Assembly (NCBI RefSeq): GCF_002407245.1
Contig: NZ_CP010681.1
Location: 62,001 to 126,000 of the forward strand
DNA: 64,000 nt
Source of the DNA: Phaeobacter piscinae
Lineage (GTDB): Bacteria; Pseudomonadota; Alphaproteobacteria; Rhodobacterales; Rhodobacteraceae
Direction: 5' to 3'
Part shown: in pieces, positions 10,069 to 19,160 of the stretch
Layout: every line of letters begins with the position of its first letter
How positions within the stretch are numbered: position 1 is the first letter of the stretch
Program-made: the position numbers and the translations under genes
Notes under the pieces: generated by a model
Seen by the model: only the letters and a program-made list of their open reading frames with translations
The model's database searches: none
What the model was told of the DNA's origin: nothing

Positions 10069-12155
10069 TCCGCCCGTTGGCTCCGGCCTGGCGTCGTTTC
10101 CGGCGATGGCGTTGGATCACTGCAGCGTTGATTGGCCTATGTGCGGTCGCGGTGATCGGCGGTGTGGCCTTTGATGATTGGGTCAAGAAGACGCCGATGC
10201 CCGCGACGCTGGCGGAGATCGCGACAGAGGTTCGCGACCGCAACGGGCAATTGCTGCGGGCCTATCCGGTGGCGGATGGGATCTGGCGCATGGCTGTGAC
10301 GGTGGATCAGGTCGATGCGGGCTATCGCGCGATGTTGCTGCGATATGAGGACAAGCGATTCTATGACCACAGCGGTGTCGATGCGCTGGCGTTGTTGCGG
10401 GCGGCGGCACAGGCCCTGTGGCGGCGGCGGGTGGTCTCCGGCGGGTCAACGCTGAGCATGCAGGTGGCGCGGCTGTTGGAGGATGGCAGTACCGGGCGCT
10501 GGGCGGGCAAGCTGCGGCAGATCCGGCTGGCGCTGGCGTTGGAACGCCGCCTCAGCAAGGCGCAGATTTTAGCGCTGTATCTGATCCACGCGCCGTTTGG
10601 AGGCAATCTCGAAGGGGTGCGGGCGGCGAGCTATGCCTGGTTCGGCAAGGAGCCGTCGCGGTTGACCCCGGCAGAGGCTGCGCTGCTGGTGGCGTTGCCG
10701 CAGGCACCTGAGGCGCGTCGCCCGGATCGCGCGCCGGAAAAGGCACGGCTGGCCCGCGACCGGGTGTTGCAGCGGATGCGTGATGCCGGGGTGCTAACGG
10801 CTGACGCAGCAGAGGCCGCAGCGCGGGCGGCGATGCCACGGCGCATGCGGGGTTTTCCACAGCTGGCGCCACATCTGGCGGATGATCTGGTGGCAAAGAC
10901 ACCGGAGCAGGCGCGGATTGATCTGACCCTTGAGGCGGGACTGCAGCAGCGTCTGGCGCAGCTGCTGACGCAGAGTGTGGCGCTGCAGGATGCGAGGCTC
11001 TCGGCGGCGGTGCTGGTGGCGGACCACCGGAGCGGCGAGATCCTCGCTTCTGTCGGATCGTCCGGGTACCGCGATGATCTGCGGCAGGGGTTTGTTGATA
11101 TGACACGCGCCCCACGGTCCCCCGGATCGACGCTGAAACCGCTGGTCTACGGTCTTGCCTTCGATCAGGGGCTGGCCCATCCCGAGACACTGATCCACGA
11201 TGGTCCGATTGATATTGATGGCTATGCACCGCAGAATTTCGATGGCCGCTTTCGGGGGGATCTGCGAATCCGGCGGGCGCTGCAGCTGTCGCTGAACACA
11301 CCGGTGATACAGCTGATGCAGGCATTGGGCCCGGCGCGGCTGATGGCGGCGTTGCGGCGAGGCGGCGCGCACCCCCGGTTGCCCGGTGGCAAGCCAGGGC
11401 TGGCGGTGGCGCTCGGTGGGGTCGGCGTGTCGCTGCGGGATCTGGTGCAGGTTTACGCGGGGCTGGCGGCTGGTGGGCAAAGCCCCCGGCTAAGGGCGCG
11501 TCTGGATGCCCCTTACGAGCGGATGCCGCGTCTGATGAGCAAGGTCTCCGCCTGGCAGATCGGCGATATTCTGCGCGGCGTGCCACCTCCCGCCGGGGCG
11601 CCTGCGGGTATGGTGGCCTATAAAACAGGCACATCCTACGGGCACCGCGATACCTGGGCGATCGGATGGGATGGACGCTACGTGGTGGGTGTCTGGCTGG
11701 GGCGGGCGGATGGCACACCGGTGCCAGGAGCCTTTGGTGCGGAACTGGCGGCGCCCCTGCTATTTGAGGCCTTTGGGCGGATTGGTCGTGGGTTTACACC
11801 TTTTCCAGCTGCACCTGCCTCGACCCTGCGCGTTGCGACGGCGGAGTTGCCGCTGCCATTGCAGCGCTTTGACAGGGGGGGTGTTGGTGGCCCGCCCGGC
11901 GCGCGGCTGCAGCTGGCCTTTCCTCCGGATGGGGCGGCTCTGCTGCTGGCGGAGGGCGGGCAGATGACCCTGCGGATCAAGGGCGGCGAGGCGCCGTTTC
12001 TGGTGCTGGCCAATCAGACGCCTGTGGTGACCGGTGCCCGCCGTCGCAGCATCGATTTGCCGGGACTGGACCGCGGGTTTTCAACGCTGGTGGTGGTCGA
12101 TCGTAACGGCCGGTCGGATCAGGTGCGGGTGCGCATCACCCGCCCCGACGAGTAA
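10065..12155 (+). CDS. pbpC: Penicillin-binding protein 1C (bifunctional peptidoglycan synthase)
   Basis: 696 residues starting at GTG 10065, overlapping the preceding stop by 4 bp, which indicates translational coupling. An N-terminal membrane anchor (about 10-35) is followed by the GT51 glycosyltransferase with catalytic Glu in EDKRFYDHSG and the GGSTLSMQ block. The transpeptidase has active-site Ser355 in S-T-L-K, the SLN motif, and K-T-G in YKTGTSYG. The C-terminus matches the BiPBP_C domain of PBP1C. By family knowledge it polymerises and cross-links murein, and its coupling to alpha-2-macroglobulin is thought to pair envelope breach repair with trapping of the attacking protease. All catalytic motifs are present. 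Confidence 0.96.
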   Translation: MIRPLAPAWRRFRRWRWITAALIGLCAVAVIGGVAFDDWVKKTPMPATLAEIATEVRDRNGQLLRAYPVADGIWRMAVTVDQVDAGYRAMLLRYEDKRFYDHSGVDALALLRAAAQALWRRRVVSGGSTLSMQVARLLEDGSTGRWAGKLRQIRLALALERRLSKAQILALYLIHAPFGGNLEGVRAASYAWFGKEPSRLTPAEAALLVALPQAPEARRPDRAPEKARLARDRVLQRMRDAGVLTADAAEAAARAAMPRRMRGFPQLAPHLADDLVAKTPEQARIDLTLEAGLQQRLAQLLTQSVALQDARLSAAVLVADHRSGEILASVGSSGYRDDLRQGFVDMTRAPRSPGSTLKPLVYGLAFDQGLAHPETLIHDGPIDIDGYAPQNFDGRFRGDLRIRRALQLSLNTPVIQLMQALGPARLMAALRRGGAHPRLPGGKPGLAVALGGVGVSLRDLVQVYAGLAAGGQSPRLRARLDAPYERMPRLMSKVSAWQIGDILRGVPPPAGAPAGMVAYKTGTSYGHRDTWAIGWDGRYVVGVWLGRADGTPVPGAFGAELAAPLLFEAFGRIGRGFTPFPAAPASTLRVATAELPLPLQRFDRGGVGGPPGARLQLAFPPDGAALLLAEGGQMTLRIKGGEAPFLVLANQTPVVTGARRRSIDLPGLDRGFSTLVVVDRNGRSDQVRVRITRPDE

Positions 12156-12189
12156 TTTTCAGGGAGCTGTCCGGTTCCGGAATGTGGGA

Positions 12190-14250
12190 TCAGCGCCGCC
12201 CCTCGCGCAGCCATCCTGCGATGATCGCGGCGCTGGCCATCAGCAGAACCAACCAGGCGGGCAGCAGCGGCGTCTGCCTGACCGAAATGGTGCGATAGGC
12301 GTCACGTGGCGTCAGGCCGATCCAGCCGCGCCCTGCTGCAACACGTCCGGCACGTATATTGCGCAGGCTGGGTATACCGTCGTGCAACGCCCGCACACCG
12401 CCGCGTGTCTGCGCTACGGCGGCGGCCATGACCTCTCCGGTGGCGATGGTTTGTTCGAATTCGCGCGGGGCCGCAGGGCCGAGGCCGATCACGGTGGATT
12501 GCTCCCCCTCTTCCAGCCGGTAGAGGCCGGGTTCCGGCCCCTCATAGCGGCCTTCCCACCGACCGGGGGCGGTCTGTGCCAGCGCGACCGTGGCGGTGCT
12601 GCCATCCGGAGTGGTGATGGTGACCTCGCCGACATCCCCGTCAAGACTGCGGCGCTGGATACGCATGCGCTGGCCGGTGGCCTCGGCGGAGAGGACATCC
12701 TCCTCCAGCTCTGGCTCTTTCATCATCCAATGGGCCAGACGGCGCAGCAGTTCCAGCTGCGGGCCGCCGCCCTCATATCCCCGGCTCCAGAGCCAGGCAT
12801 GATCGGAGGCCAAGAGCGCCACACGCCCTTCCTCAACACGGTTCAGCACAAGCAGGGGGCGGGCGTCGACGCCGCTCATCAAAACATGGCCTTCGGGCAC
12901 GTCGACTTCGATCTGGCGCAGCCAGCGGCCCCAATCAGCGGCGCCGGTCAGATCAGCGGTGACAGGATGGCGCTGGCCGAGATCTGTGATCTCGGGCCGG
13001 TAGGCCCGTTCCAAGACGCGCGCCGAAGGGCTGGCGGGCAGAATACTGGAGAGCGGTGAGCGATAGATACTGTCGGCGCTGGCGAAATCCGGCCCGGCGG
13101 CGACAAGAACAGCGCCACCGCGCTGCACGTAGTCGGCCACATTGTCGAGATAGATCGCGGGCAGAATGCCACGGCGTTTGTAACGGTCAAAGATAATCAG
13201 ATCGAAGTCGTTGATTTTCTCCAGAAACAGCTCCCGCGTGGGGAAGGCGATCAGCGACAGCTCATCCACCGGCACGCCATCCTGTTTTTCCGGCGGGCGC
13301 AGAATGGTGAAATGCACAAGATCCACGGCGCTGTCGGATTTCAGCAGATTGCGCCAGGTGCGCCCGCCGGGATGCGGCTCACCCGAGACCAGCAACACAC
13401 GCAGGCGGTCGCGGACGCCGTTGATCTGGACCAGCGCGGCATTGTTGCGATCCGTTAGCTCGCCCTCGGCGGTGGGGACGGTGAATTGGATCACGTTGCG
13501 CCCCCCATGGGGCAGCGTCAGCGGCAGGTCGAAATCGACACCAACAGGCAGGTTGAAGCGCTGCGGCTCGGCACCACCTATGGAAATTGCCAGCTCGGCC
13601 AGTTCGCCCGCTGGCGGGGCGTCGCCCTGATCCTCGATCCTGAGGGTCAGGGTCACCGGTTCGCCGATGATGGCAAAACTCGGGGCGTTCTTCACGATCA
13701 GCCGCCGGTCCCAATCACCGGGGCGGCCGGTCAGCAGCAGATGCAACGGGGCCGGCAGGGCCGGGGTTTGTGCAAGGTCATGGATCTGACCATCGCTGAG
13801 CGCAATGATCCCGGCGACCCGTCCACGTGGCACATTGGCCAGCGCCTCTGCCAGCGCGCTCATCACGAGGGTGCCGCTGTTGTCGCTGCGCCCTTCGCGG
13901 GCGGGCACGTTGTCGATCGGAATCCGACGGACCTCGGTATTGGCCCGCTGGGCCAGGGCGGCTTCCAGCGCGGTCACGGCGGTGCTAGTCTGCTCGCGGC
14001 GGTCAGAAAGGGACTGGCTGGCGGTTTTGTCCTCCAGCACCAGCACGATATCATTGAGCGGGGCGCGGTCCTCAATCTGATAAACCGGACCGCTGAGGGC
14101 GCCGATCAGGACAAGGGCTGCAAGGGCACGCAGTGGCCATCCGGCCAAGCGTTTCCAGACCGCGAGACTGAGTACTGCCGTGGAAAGGGCTGCCAGCAGC
14201 CAGATCACCGGCCAGGGGACCAGCGGGTCGAAGAGGATGGTCTGCGTCAT
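12190..14250 (-). CDS. Membrane protein with class I amidotransferase-like domain
   Basis: 686 residues. Two N-terminal membrane segments (about 12-60) and one C-terminal segment (about 663-680) flank a large periplasmic part. An N-terminal vWA-like stretch (DIVLVLEDKTASQS) and a flavodoxin/amidotransferase-like segment (YVQRGGAVLVAAGP, about 365-390) are visible, but no complete Cys-His-Glu triad could be assigned. It is the last gene of the moxR operon, 15 bp after the DUF4159 gene. Homologues usually accompany moxR/DUF58 in alphaproteobacteria. Its function is unknown; an envelope role is inferred from the operon. Confidence 0.75.
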   Translation of the reverse strand: MTQTILFDPLVPWPVIWLLAALSTAVLSLAVWKRLAGWPLRALAALVLIGALSGPVYQIEDRAPLNDIVLVLEDKTASQSLSDRREQTSTAVTALEAALAQRANTEVRRIPIDNVPAREGRSDNSGTLVMSALAEALANVPRGRVAGIIALSDGQIHDLAQTPALPAPLHLLLTGRPGDWDRRLIVKNAPSFAIIGEPVTLTLRIEDQGDAPPAGELAELAISIGGAEPQRFNLPVGVDFDLPLTLPHGGRNVIQFTVPTAEGELTDRNNAALVQINGVRDRLRVLLVSGEPHPGGRTWRNLLKSDSAVDLVHFTILRPPEKQDGVPVDELSLIAFPTRELFLEKINDFDLIIFDRYKRRGILPAIYLDNVADYVQRGGAVLVAAGPDFASADSIYRSPLSSILPASPSARVLERAYRPEITDLGQRHPVTADLTGAADWGRWLRQIEVDVPEGHVLMSGVDARPLLVLNRVEEGRVALLASDHAWLWSRGYEGGGPQLELLRRLAHWMMKEPELEEDVLSAEATGQRMRIQRRSLDGDVGEVTITTPDGSTATVALAQTAPGRWEGRYEGPEPGLYRLEEGEQSTVIGLGPAAPREFEQTIATGEVMAAAVAQTRGGVRALHDGIPSLRNIRAGRVAAGRGWIGLTPRDAYRTISVRQTPLLPAWLVLLMASAAIIAGWLREGRR

Positions 14251-14265
14251 ATATCCAGCCTCATA

Positions 14266-17184
14266 TCATTGCCCCAACCGATCAAGCAGAGCCGGGACAT
14301 GCACCTGGTCGGATTTGTAATTCCCGGTCAGAACATGCATCACCAGATTGACACCAAAACGGTAGGCCAGTTCGCGCTGACGCTCGCCCGCGTAGCCGCG
14401 CCCAACCGGCAGCAAGGGGCGGCCATTGTCGTCCACGGCCCAGGCGGCGGCCCAATCGTTGCCGCCGATCACAACCGGTGTCACACCGTCATTGAGGTTG
14501 CGAAATGGGATGCCCTCGACCTGTTGGGCGTCAGCGGGCGCGGCTTCGACCCAGACGGCGCCGCGGCTGTGACGTCCGGGGAAATCCTGCAGCAGATAGA
14601 ATGCGCGCGTTAGCACATGGTCGGCGGGCAGTGGCTCCAGCGGTGGTACATCCAGCCGCAGGGCGAGCTGTTGCAGGCGGCGCCCGGCGGGGCTGCTGGC
14701 GCCGGCGCGGGTCAGATCGGCATCGCGGGTGTCAAAGAGGATCATCCCACCGGTGCGCAGATAGGTGTTGAGCCGGTCATAGGCCGCACCCGAGGGCATC
14801 GCCTGATTGGCGGTCACCGGCCAGTAGAGCAACGGGTAGAAGGCCAGCTCGTCGCGCTCCAGATCAACAGCGGCGGGGGGTGCGGGCTCGACCGAGGTGC
14901 GGAAGCGCAGCGTGTTTGACAGCCCCTGCAGACCGTCGCGGGCCAGCTGATCGACCTGCGGATTGCCGGTCAGTACATGGGCCAATGTCAGCTCGGCTGC
15001 CCGCTCTGCCGCCACGGCATCGGCTGCGGGATCAGATGGGGGGGAGGGGGTTACCTCCTCAATCGCAGTGGCGTTGCCCTGGGCGTGGCTGCGCATGTCG
15101 TGACCAGGGGTGATGACCCAGACAGAGGTGGCAAACAGCAGCAGCGAGGTCAGGTTGCGGATGGTGTTCGCTGAGGCTCGGGTCTGGCGCGACAGAAGCC
15201 CGGAGAGCAACAGCGCCGCAATCACATCAAGGGCCAGCAGGATGAGGGCGAGGCTGATCAGCAGGCCGCCCAGCGGGCGTTCAGGGGAGGCGCCATAGCC
15301 GTTGACAGGGACGCTGAGCGGCCACTGTGCCGGGGTCAGCTGATCCTCAGTGCGCATCACGTTGCGGGCGATCCGCCGATCGCCGTTTTGATAGAGCCCC
15401 GGTTGCAGCTCAGGTCCGGCAGGGGCGGCGATCAGGTCCGGCCCGGCCACACCGGGGAGCGCATCAGCATCGGAGAGCGCGCCGAAACCGTCCAGCACCT
15501 GAAGCGGCGCCCATGTGGTGCCGTCCAGATCGACGGCCTCCGCCGGTTTGGAGCCTGAGGAAATCGCCAGCCGCTCCATCATTTGCACAAACAGGCCGGA
15601 GAGCGGCAGGCTGCTCCATTCCGCATTGGCGGTCACGTGAAACAATACGATCTGGCCATTGCCCAGCGGCTTGCGGGTGACCAGCGGTGTGCCGTCGGAA
15701 AGTTCCGCAATCACCCGCTCTGCCAGTGAGGGGTCGGGTTGGGCGACCACTTGCGAGCTGACGGTGACGTCAGGGGGAATGTTCAGTCCAAAAAAGGGAG
15801 AGTCTTCGGCAAAGGGGGCGAGGGTTTTTGGCTCTCCCCAACTCATGGCGCCGCCGATGCTGCGGCCCCCAATCCGCAGGCGCACGGGCAGCAGCGGTTC
15901 CTCATCGGTGCGGGCGGTATCGCTTGCAGCCAGGCGCGGACCGGCAAACCGCAGCAGCAGCCCTCCGTCAGAGGCCCAATCCAGCACTGCCGCCTCCTGA
16001 TCGGGGGGCAGACGGGCGGTGTCGGCAAGGACAATCACGTCGGGATTGGCGGGCAGAAGATCGCTTAGCCCGCCCTCCAGCAGGTCAGCGGTCGGTGCCA
16101 GCGCCTGGCGCAGATAGTGCAGTGGCGAGAGGAGGGCGAGCCCTTCGTTGCCGCTTTGAGCTGAGATCAGTGCCACTTCGCGGCGGCGCAGCCCATCATC
16201 GGCGAGCGATACGGCCCCGGCGCTGCTTTGGCCCTGCAGCTCAAACAGGCGGATGCGCGCGCGCAGCTCCGCGGGCAGAGACAGGCGGGCGGTGGCTTCG
16301 CTGCCGTCGGCGGAGGTGCTGTCCGGGTCGGCAAAATCCACGGTCACCGAGCCGAGGGTGCGCATGGTGCCGCCCGGGTCTGGCCCCTTGGCAAGAACAG
16401 TCACGGTTTGATCCGCACCTGCGCCAAGGGATGTTGTTACAGCCCCGTCACCTGAGGTGGCCTGCGGGCCGCGGCGAGCGACGGTGATTTCCATTGCGCC
16501 ATCCACATAGACAACCGGGCGCAGCGCCAGCCGGGGGGTGGCATGTTCATAAACGGTCAGCCTGCCGCGTTGGCGCAGCGCCGCCAGCAAATCGTCGCGA
16601 CCGGCATACTCCAGTCCGTCGCTGAACCAGAGGCTGTCAAACCCACCCTCAATGGCATCTATCTGGGTCCGGGCGCGCGCCAGTTGCTCTGGCGTGGGCT
16701 GCCAGGCTTGCGGCGGCTCACCGATGATCTGACGACGCCAGCTTGCCGCGCTTTGGAACTGAGGCGTCTGAGGTGCGGTCAGGCGCAGCACGGCGACGGG
16801 GCGATCCGCGCGTCCGGCCTCAGCCAGAAGATGGTCGATTTCCTCTCGGGTGCGGTCCCAGTCCGGGGCACCGGCCCAGCTGCCATCCAACACCGCCAGC
16901 AACGGGCCGCGCCCGGTCGGGGTTGTGGTGGGGTTGAGAACCGGCCCGGCCAGTCCGACAATGGCGGCCGCCACCGCCAGCAGTCGCAGCAACAACAGCC
17001 ACCATGGGGTGCGATCCGACAGGCTGTCGTCATCGCGCAACCCCAAAAGCAGGGTGACCGCCGGAAACAGGCGTTTGCGCGGGGCAGGGGGCACCGCCCG
17101 CAACAGCAGCCACAACAGCGGCAGCGCCAGAAGCGCCAGCATCAGCCAGGGGGCCGTAAAGCCGATGCCGGCAATGGTCGTCAT
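14266..17184 (-). CDS. BatA/DUF4159 membrane protein of the MoxR operon
   Basis: 972 residues from ATG 17184, whose ATGA overlap with the DUF58 stop decides the start over one 33 bp upstream. The N-terminal 90 residues match the BatA aerotolerance domain: a hydrophobic helix ending in PLLWLLLRAVPP, then a second helix. The middle is a long vWA/amidotransferase-like periplasmic section. Further membrane segments lie near 650-710, followed by a C-terminal DUF4159 domain (ELAFYPLLYWP, LRTGGMILFDTRDADL). Function is unproven. In Bacteroides, BatA-type proteins act with MoxR ATPases in stress tolerance; here an envelope maintenance role is inferred. Confidence 0.88.
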   Translation of the reverse strand: MTTIAGIGFTAPWLMLALLALPLLWLLLRAVPPAPRKRLFPAVTLLLGLRDDDSLSDRTPWWLLLLRLLAVAAAIVGLAGPVLNPTTTPTGRGPLLAVLDGSWAGAPDWDRTREEIDHLLAEAGRADRPVAVLRLTAPQTPQFQSAASWRRQIIGEPPQAWQPTPEQLARARTQIDAIEGGFDSLWFSDGLEYAGRDDLLAALRQRGRLTVYEHATPRLALRPVVYVDGAMEITVARRGPQATSGDGAVTTSLGAGADQTVTVLAKGPDPGGTMRTLGSVTVDFADPDSTSADGSEATARLSLPAELRARIRLFELQGQSSAGAVSLADDGLRRREVALISAQSGNEGLALLSPLHYLRQALAPTADLLEGGLSDLLPANPDVIVLADTARLPPDQEAAVLDWASDGGLLLRFAGPRLAASDTARTDEEPLLPVRLRIGGRSIGGAMSWGEPKTLAPFAEDSPFFGLNIPPDVTVSSQVVAQPDPSLAERVIAELSDGTPLVTRKPLGNGQIVLFHVTANAEWSSLPLSGLFVQMMERLAISSGSKPAEAVDLDGTTWAPLQVLDGFGALSDADALPGVAGPDLIAAPAGPELQPGLYQNGDRRIARNVMRTEDQLTPAQWPLSVPVNGYGASPERPLGGLLISLALILLALDVIAALLLSGLLSRQTRASANTIRNLTSLLLFATSVWVITPGHDMRSHAQGNATAIEEVTPSPPSDPAADAVAAERAAELTLAHVLTGNPQVDQLARDGLQGLSNTLRFRTSVEPAPPAAVDLERDELAFYPLLYWPVTANQAMPSGAAYDRLNTYLRTGGMILFDTRDADLTRAGASSPAGRRLQQLALRLDVPPLEPLPADHVLTRAFYLLQDFPGRHSRGAVWVEAAPADAQQVEGIPFRNLNDGVTPVVIGGNDWAAAWAVDDNGRPLLPVGRGYAGERQRELAYRFGVNLVMHVLTGNYKSDQVHVPALLDRLGQ

Positions 17185-18104
17185 GAGCCGCTTCTTTCCA
17201 TGGCGTGAAACAGCCACATCAGGGCCGCTTGCGCGCTATCGCCTGTGTGATGCGTGCCCAGACGCCAGCCTGCCGCGCGGCACAGGTGATCCAGCGCGTC
17301 GCGTCGTTCGGCAAGCCGATCAAGGTAGCGCTGTTTGAGGGCACCAGCCTTCAGCGTTTCATGGCGCACCCCGCCGCCGACGCTTTCGAAAATGGTGCGC
17401 CCGTCGAAGGGAAATTCCTCCTCCGCCGGGTCAAGCACCTGCATCAGCACGCCGTGAACCCCACGGTCTGCGGCCTTGGCCAGCGCCTGTTCCAGCGGTG
17501 CGAAGGGGCCCAGAAAATTGGAGAGAAACAGCACCCGCGCATGTGGCAGCATGGCGCGATCTTCGGGTGGGGTATAGTCGCCGTCGTCATCTAGGCTGAG
17601 TGCGTCGGCCAGCCGCAGGATCTGGGCATTGCCGCGTCGGGGCGGCAGGCGGCCACCGGTGAGACCGACACGTTCCCCCGCTCTTAGCATCATCACGGAG
17701 GCGGCCAGTCCGAGCAGTCGGGCGCGGTCAATTTTCTGCGGCAGCGCCGGGGTGGAGGCAAAGCGCATGGACGCGCCCTGATCGACCCAGAGGTGCACCG
17801 TCTGGGCGATCTGCCATTCCCGTTCACGTACGAACTGCTGATCTCCCTTGGCGGACCGTCGGTGATCAATCATGCGGCGGCTGTCCCCGGCCTGCACCGG
17901 GCGGTATTGCCAGAAATCATCGCCCATGCCGGCACGACGGCGGCCATGTTCGCCCAGAAGCACGGACCCGGCCAATTGCTGCGCCCGAATCAGAAGCGGC
18001 GGGAAGCGACTGGCCGCGCTTTCTGCGCGGTGGCGCAGATCCGCTGCGGGGCCTTGGCCGCTGCCAGCGGGTCCGTCTGACTGAGGGGCGCGCGCCTGTG
18101 TCAC
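17181..18104 (-). CDS. DUF58 domain protein
   Basis: 307 residues from GTG 18104, overlapping the moxR stop by 4 bp (GTGA). The DUF58 core is clear: the basic motif near residue 80 (RMIDHRRSAKGDQQFVRERE) followed by VDQGASM, which corresponds to the vWA-like MIDAS segment of the family. In most DUF58 proteins that segment reads D-x-S-x-S-M; here the first Ser is Gly, so metal binding may be weakened. DUF58 proteins are usual partners of MoxR AAA+ chaperones. Translation is coupled on both sides. Confidence 0.92.
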   Translation of the reverse strand: MTQARAPQSDGPAGSGQGPAADLRHRAESAASRFPPLLIRAQQLAGSVLLGEHGRRRAGMGDDFWQYRPVQAGDSRRMIDHRRSAKGDQQFVREREWQIAQTVHLWVDQGASMRFASTPALPQKIDRARLLGLAASVMMLRAGERVGLTGGRLPPRRGNAQILRLADALSLDDDGDYTPPEDRAMLPHARVLFLSNFLGPFAPLEQALAKAADRGVHGVLMQVLDPAEEEFPFDGRTIFESVGGGVRHETLKAGALKQRYLDRLAERRDALDHLCRAAGWRLGTHHTGDSAQAALMWLFHAMERSGS

Positions 18105-19108
18105 GCGGCGACGCCGGGTTGTGCCATGCTCTCGGCTGTGGTGGCGATCAGATCAGTCAGGCTTTCGCCGCGGGCGCGGGCGGCGAAGTTCAGCGCCATC
18201 CGGTGGCTGAGCACGGGCTGCGCCATATCCAGCACATCATCCGCATTAGGGGCGAGGCGCCCCTGCAGCAGCGCGCGGGCCCGCACCGCCAGCATCAGCG
18301 CCTGTGCCGCCCTCGGCCCCGGGCCCCAGGCGACGGTCTGCTGCACCCGTTCAGAGGCGGCGGGATCCTCCGGGCGGAAGGCGCGGACGAGATCCAGAAT
18401 CATCTCCACAACGCTGTCCCCCACGGGCATCCGGCGCAGCAGGGTCTGTGCCGCCATCAGATCATCGGCCGTGAAGACCTGATGCGCGCTGCCCTCTTCA
18501 ACCCCGGTGGTGGCCAGAAGAATGTCGCGTTCGGTCTGGCGGGTCGGATAGGGGACATCAATCTGGAACAGAAAGCGGTCCAGCTGCGCCTCTGGCAGAG
18601 GATAGGTGCCTTCCTGCTCAATCGGGTTCTGCGTGGCCAGCACGTGAAAGGGGGTGCCAAGGGGACGGTCGGCACCAGCCACGGTCACCATCCGTTCCTG
18701 CATTGCCTGCAGCAGCGCAGATTGTGTGCGGGGGCTGGCGCGGTTGATTTCATCCGCCATCAGCAATTGGCAAAAGACCGGCCCCGGCACAAAGCGAAAG
18801 GCGCGGCTGCCGTCCTTGGCGGTGTCCAGCACCTCGGAGCCCAGAATATCGGCGGGCATCAGATCCGGGGTGAACTGCACCCGGTTTCCTGCAAGCCCCA
18901 TGACCGTAGACAGGGTTTCCACCAGCCGGGTCTTGCCCAGTCCGGGCAGACCGATCAGCAGCCCGTGGCCACCGCACAGCAGCGTGCTCAGTGTCAGATC
19001 GACCACACGCTCCTGACCGATAAAGCGCCGGGTGATAGAGGACCTGGCCTGTGTCAGCTTGTCTTCAAGCGCTTCAATCTCGGCCAGCAGATCGTCGGGT
19101 TCGGACAT
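18101..19108 (-). CDS. moxR: MoxR family AAA+ ATPase
   Basis: 335 residues. Start ATG 19108 is preferred because a GAAGGGA Shine-Dalgarno lies just upstream and the protein then begins MSEPDDLLAEIEALEDKL; a longer frame upstream lacks family sequence. Walker A is GLPGLGKT, Walker B is MADEINRASP, and the sensor region ATQNPIEQEGTYPLPEAQLDRF is the MoxR hallmark. MoxR ATPases act as chaperones that assemble or metallate vWA-domain partners. It is the first gene of a four-gene coupled operon with DUF58, DUF4159 and the amidotransferase-like protein, and is divergent from the DUF1285 gene across 52 bp. Confidence 0.95.
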   Translation of the reverse strand: MSEPDDLLAEIEALEDKLTQARSSITRRFIGQERVVDLTLSTLLCGGHGLLIGLPGLGKTRLVETLSTVMGLAGNRVQFTPDLMPADILGSEVLDTAKDGSRAFRFVPGPVFCQLLMADEINRASPRTQSALLQAMQERMVTVAGADRPLGTPFHVLATQNPIEQEGTYPLPEAQLDRFLFQIDVPYPTRQTERDILLATTGVEEGSAHQVFTADDLMAAQTLLRRMPVGDSVVEMILDLVRAFRPEDPAASERVQQTVAWGPGPRAAQALMLAVRARALLQGRLAPNADDVLDMAQPVLSHRMALNFAARARGESLTDLIATTAESMAQPGVAA

Positions 19109-19136
19109 GACTTTCCCTTCACGGCGAATATATAGT

Positions 19137-19147
19137 GATACTGTATC
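19137..19147. promoter_or_regulatory. 11-bp palindrome in moxR/DUF1285 divergent promoter region
   Basis: GATACTGTATC is a perfect dyad in the AT-rich 52 bp between the divergent starts. On the minus strand a -10-like TATATT (complement of 19127-19132) lies next to it, so a protein bound here would overlap the moxR promoter. The site is short and could be chance. Confidence 0.3.
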
Positions 19148-19160
19148 GCGTTGACAGAAA

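Noticed and set aside
10552..11718. A 388-codon minus-strand open frame
   Set aside because: Pro/Arg/Ala-rich shadow of pbpC without domain content.
19151..19156. Exact TTGACA as a -35 box for the DUF1285 gene
   Set aside because: The matching -10 position falls inside the gene and contains no TATAAT-like sequence.
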